Shown: one piece after another, positions 6,199 to 6,239 of the stretch
How positions within the stretch are numbered: position 1 is the stretch's first letter
Layout of the letters: each line of letters opens with the position of its first letter
Source of the DNA: an uncultured Micrococcales bacterium
GTDB lineage: Bacteria; Actinomycetota; Actinomycetes; Actinomycetales; Microbacteriaceae
DNA: 6,239 bases
NCBI GenBank assembly: GCA_937919125.1
Contig: CALFOB010000021.1
Coordinates: 1 to 6,239 of the forward strand
Direction of reading: 5' to 3'
Translations under genes and position numbers: made by a program
The notes under the pieces: generated by a model
What the model saw: only the letters and a program-made list of their open reading frames with translations
What the model was told of the DNA's origin: nothing
Databases searched by the model: none

Positions 6199-6239
6199 AG
6201 ATCGGAAGAGCGTCGTGTAGGGAAAGAGTGTCTTCGCCT
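6199..6239. other. Illumina TruSeq adapter plus i5 index (non-biological contig end)
   Basis: Bases 6199-6231 begin AGATCGGAAGAGCGTCGTGT and continue as the reverse complement of the TruSeq universal (read 1 side) adapter up to the GTGT that precedes the i5 index. The last eight bases, CTTCGCCT (6232-6239), are where the index is read, and they equal the reverse complement of AGGCGAAG, which I recall as TruSeq HT index D505. This stretch is untrimmed library sequence. It should be removed, and nothing in it should be annotated. Confidence 0.97.

Noticed and set aside
6199..6239. Possible attachment site, integration junction or novel regulatory end sequence
   Set aside because: The bases match the Illumina TruSeq adapter and an i5 index exactly, so it is synthetic.

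Overview
This window looks like one end-to-end contig from a moderately low-GC (mid-to-upper 40s % by eye) actinobacterium, probably assembled from short Illumina reads. The taxonomic call is an inference. It rests on the protein O-mannosyltransferase / rsmI / metG neighbourhood (which I recall from mycobacteria and other Actinobacteria), on a Lys-Ala-Pro-Val tail like those on actinobacterial HU/HupB or H1-like nucleoid proteins, and on several starts that look leaderless. A small-genome aquatic lineage, such as a Luna-type Microbacteriaceae, would fit, but the sequence does not prove it. Coding density is very high: no gap reaches 300 bases, and the largest is the 73 bases between the first two genes.

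Layout. (1) 1-263, plus strand: the C-terminal end of a lysine-rich, histone-like DNA-binding protein made entirely of xxxKK pentads, followed by a strong one-directional Rho-independent terminator (282-315). (2) Minus strand, read right to left from 2703 to 337: a tight three-gene operon of a 12-TM MFS transporter, a small YCII-domain protein and a TIGR01777-family NAD(P)-dependent epimerase-like protein. The first two genes overlap by ATGA. The third takes its Shine-Dalgarno from the stop region of the second. (3) Minus strand, 2745-4292: a membrane protein O-mannosyltransferase (GT39). (4) Plus strand, divergent from it: rsmI (16S rRNA C1402 2'-O-methyltransferase), then metG (methionyl-tRNA synthetase) after 10 bases. 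The PMT and rsmI starts are so close that their promoters must overlap.

The right end is not biology. From 6199 to 6231 the sequence is the reverse complement of the Illumina TruSeq universal adapter. The last 8 bases (6232-6239) match the reverse complement of TruSeq HT i5 index D505. The apparent metG stop at 6218-6220 lies inside the adapter, so metG is truncated by the contig end rather than complete at 364 residues. The left end falls inside a near-identical tandem repeat, a common reason for an assembly break.

Functionally, rsmI and metG are translation genes, PMT mannosylates exported proteins, and the MFS-YCII-SDR operon is probably transport or detoxification of an unknown small molecule. 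I see no CRISPR array, phage, insertion sequence, tRNA or rRNA, and no convincing previously undescribed system. The most useful observations are the adapter artefact, the expanding lysine-pentad repeat, the compact divergent start region and a recurring leaderless-promoter geometry.
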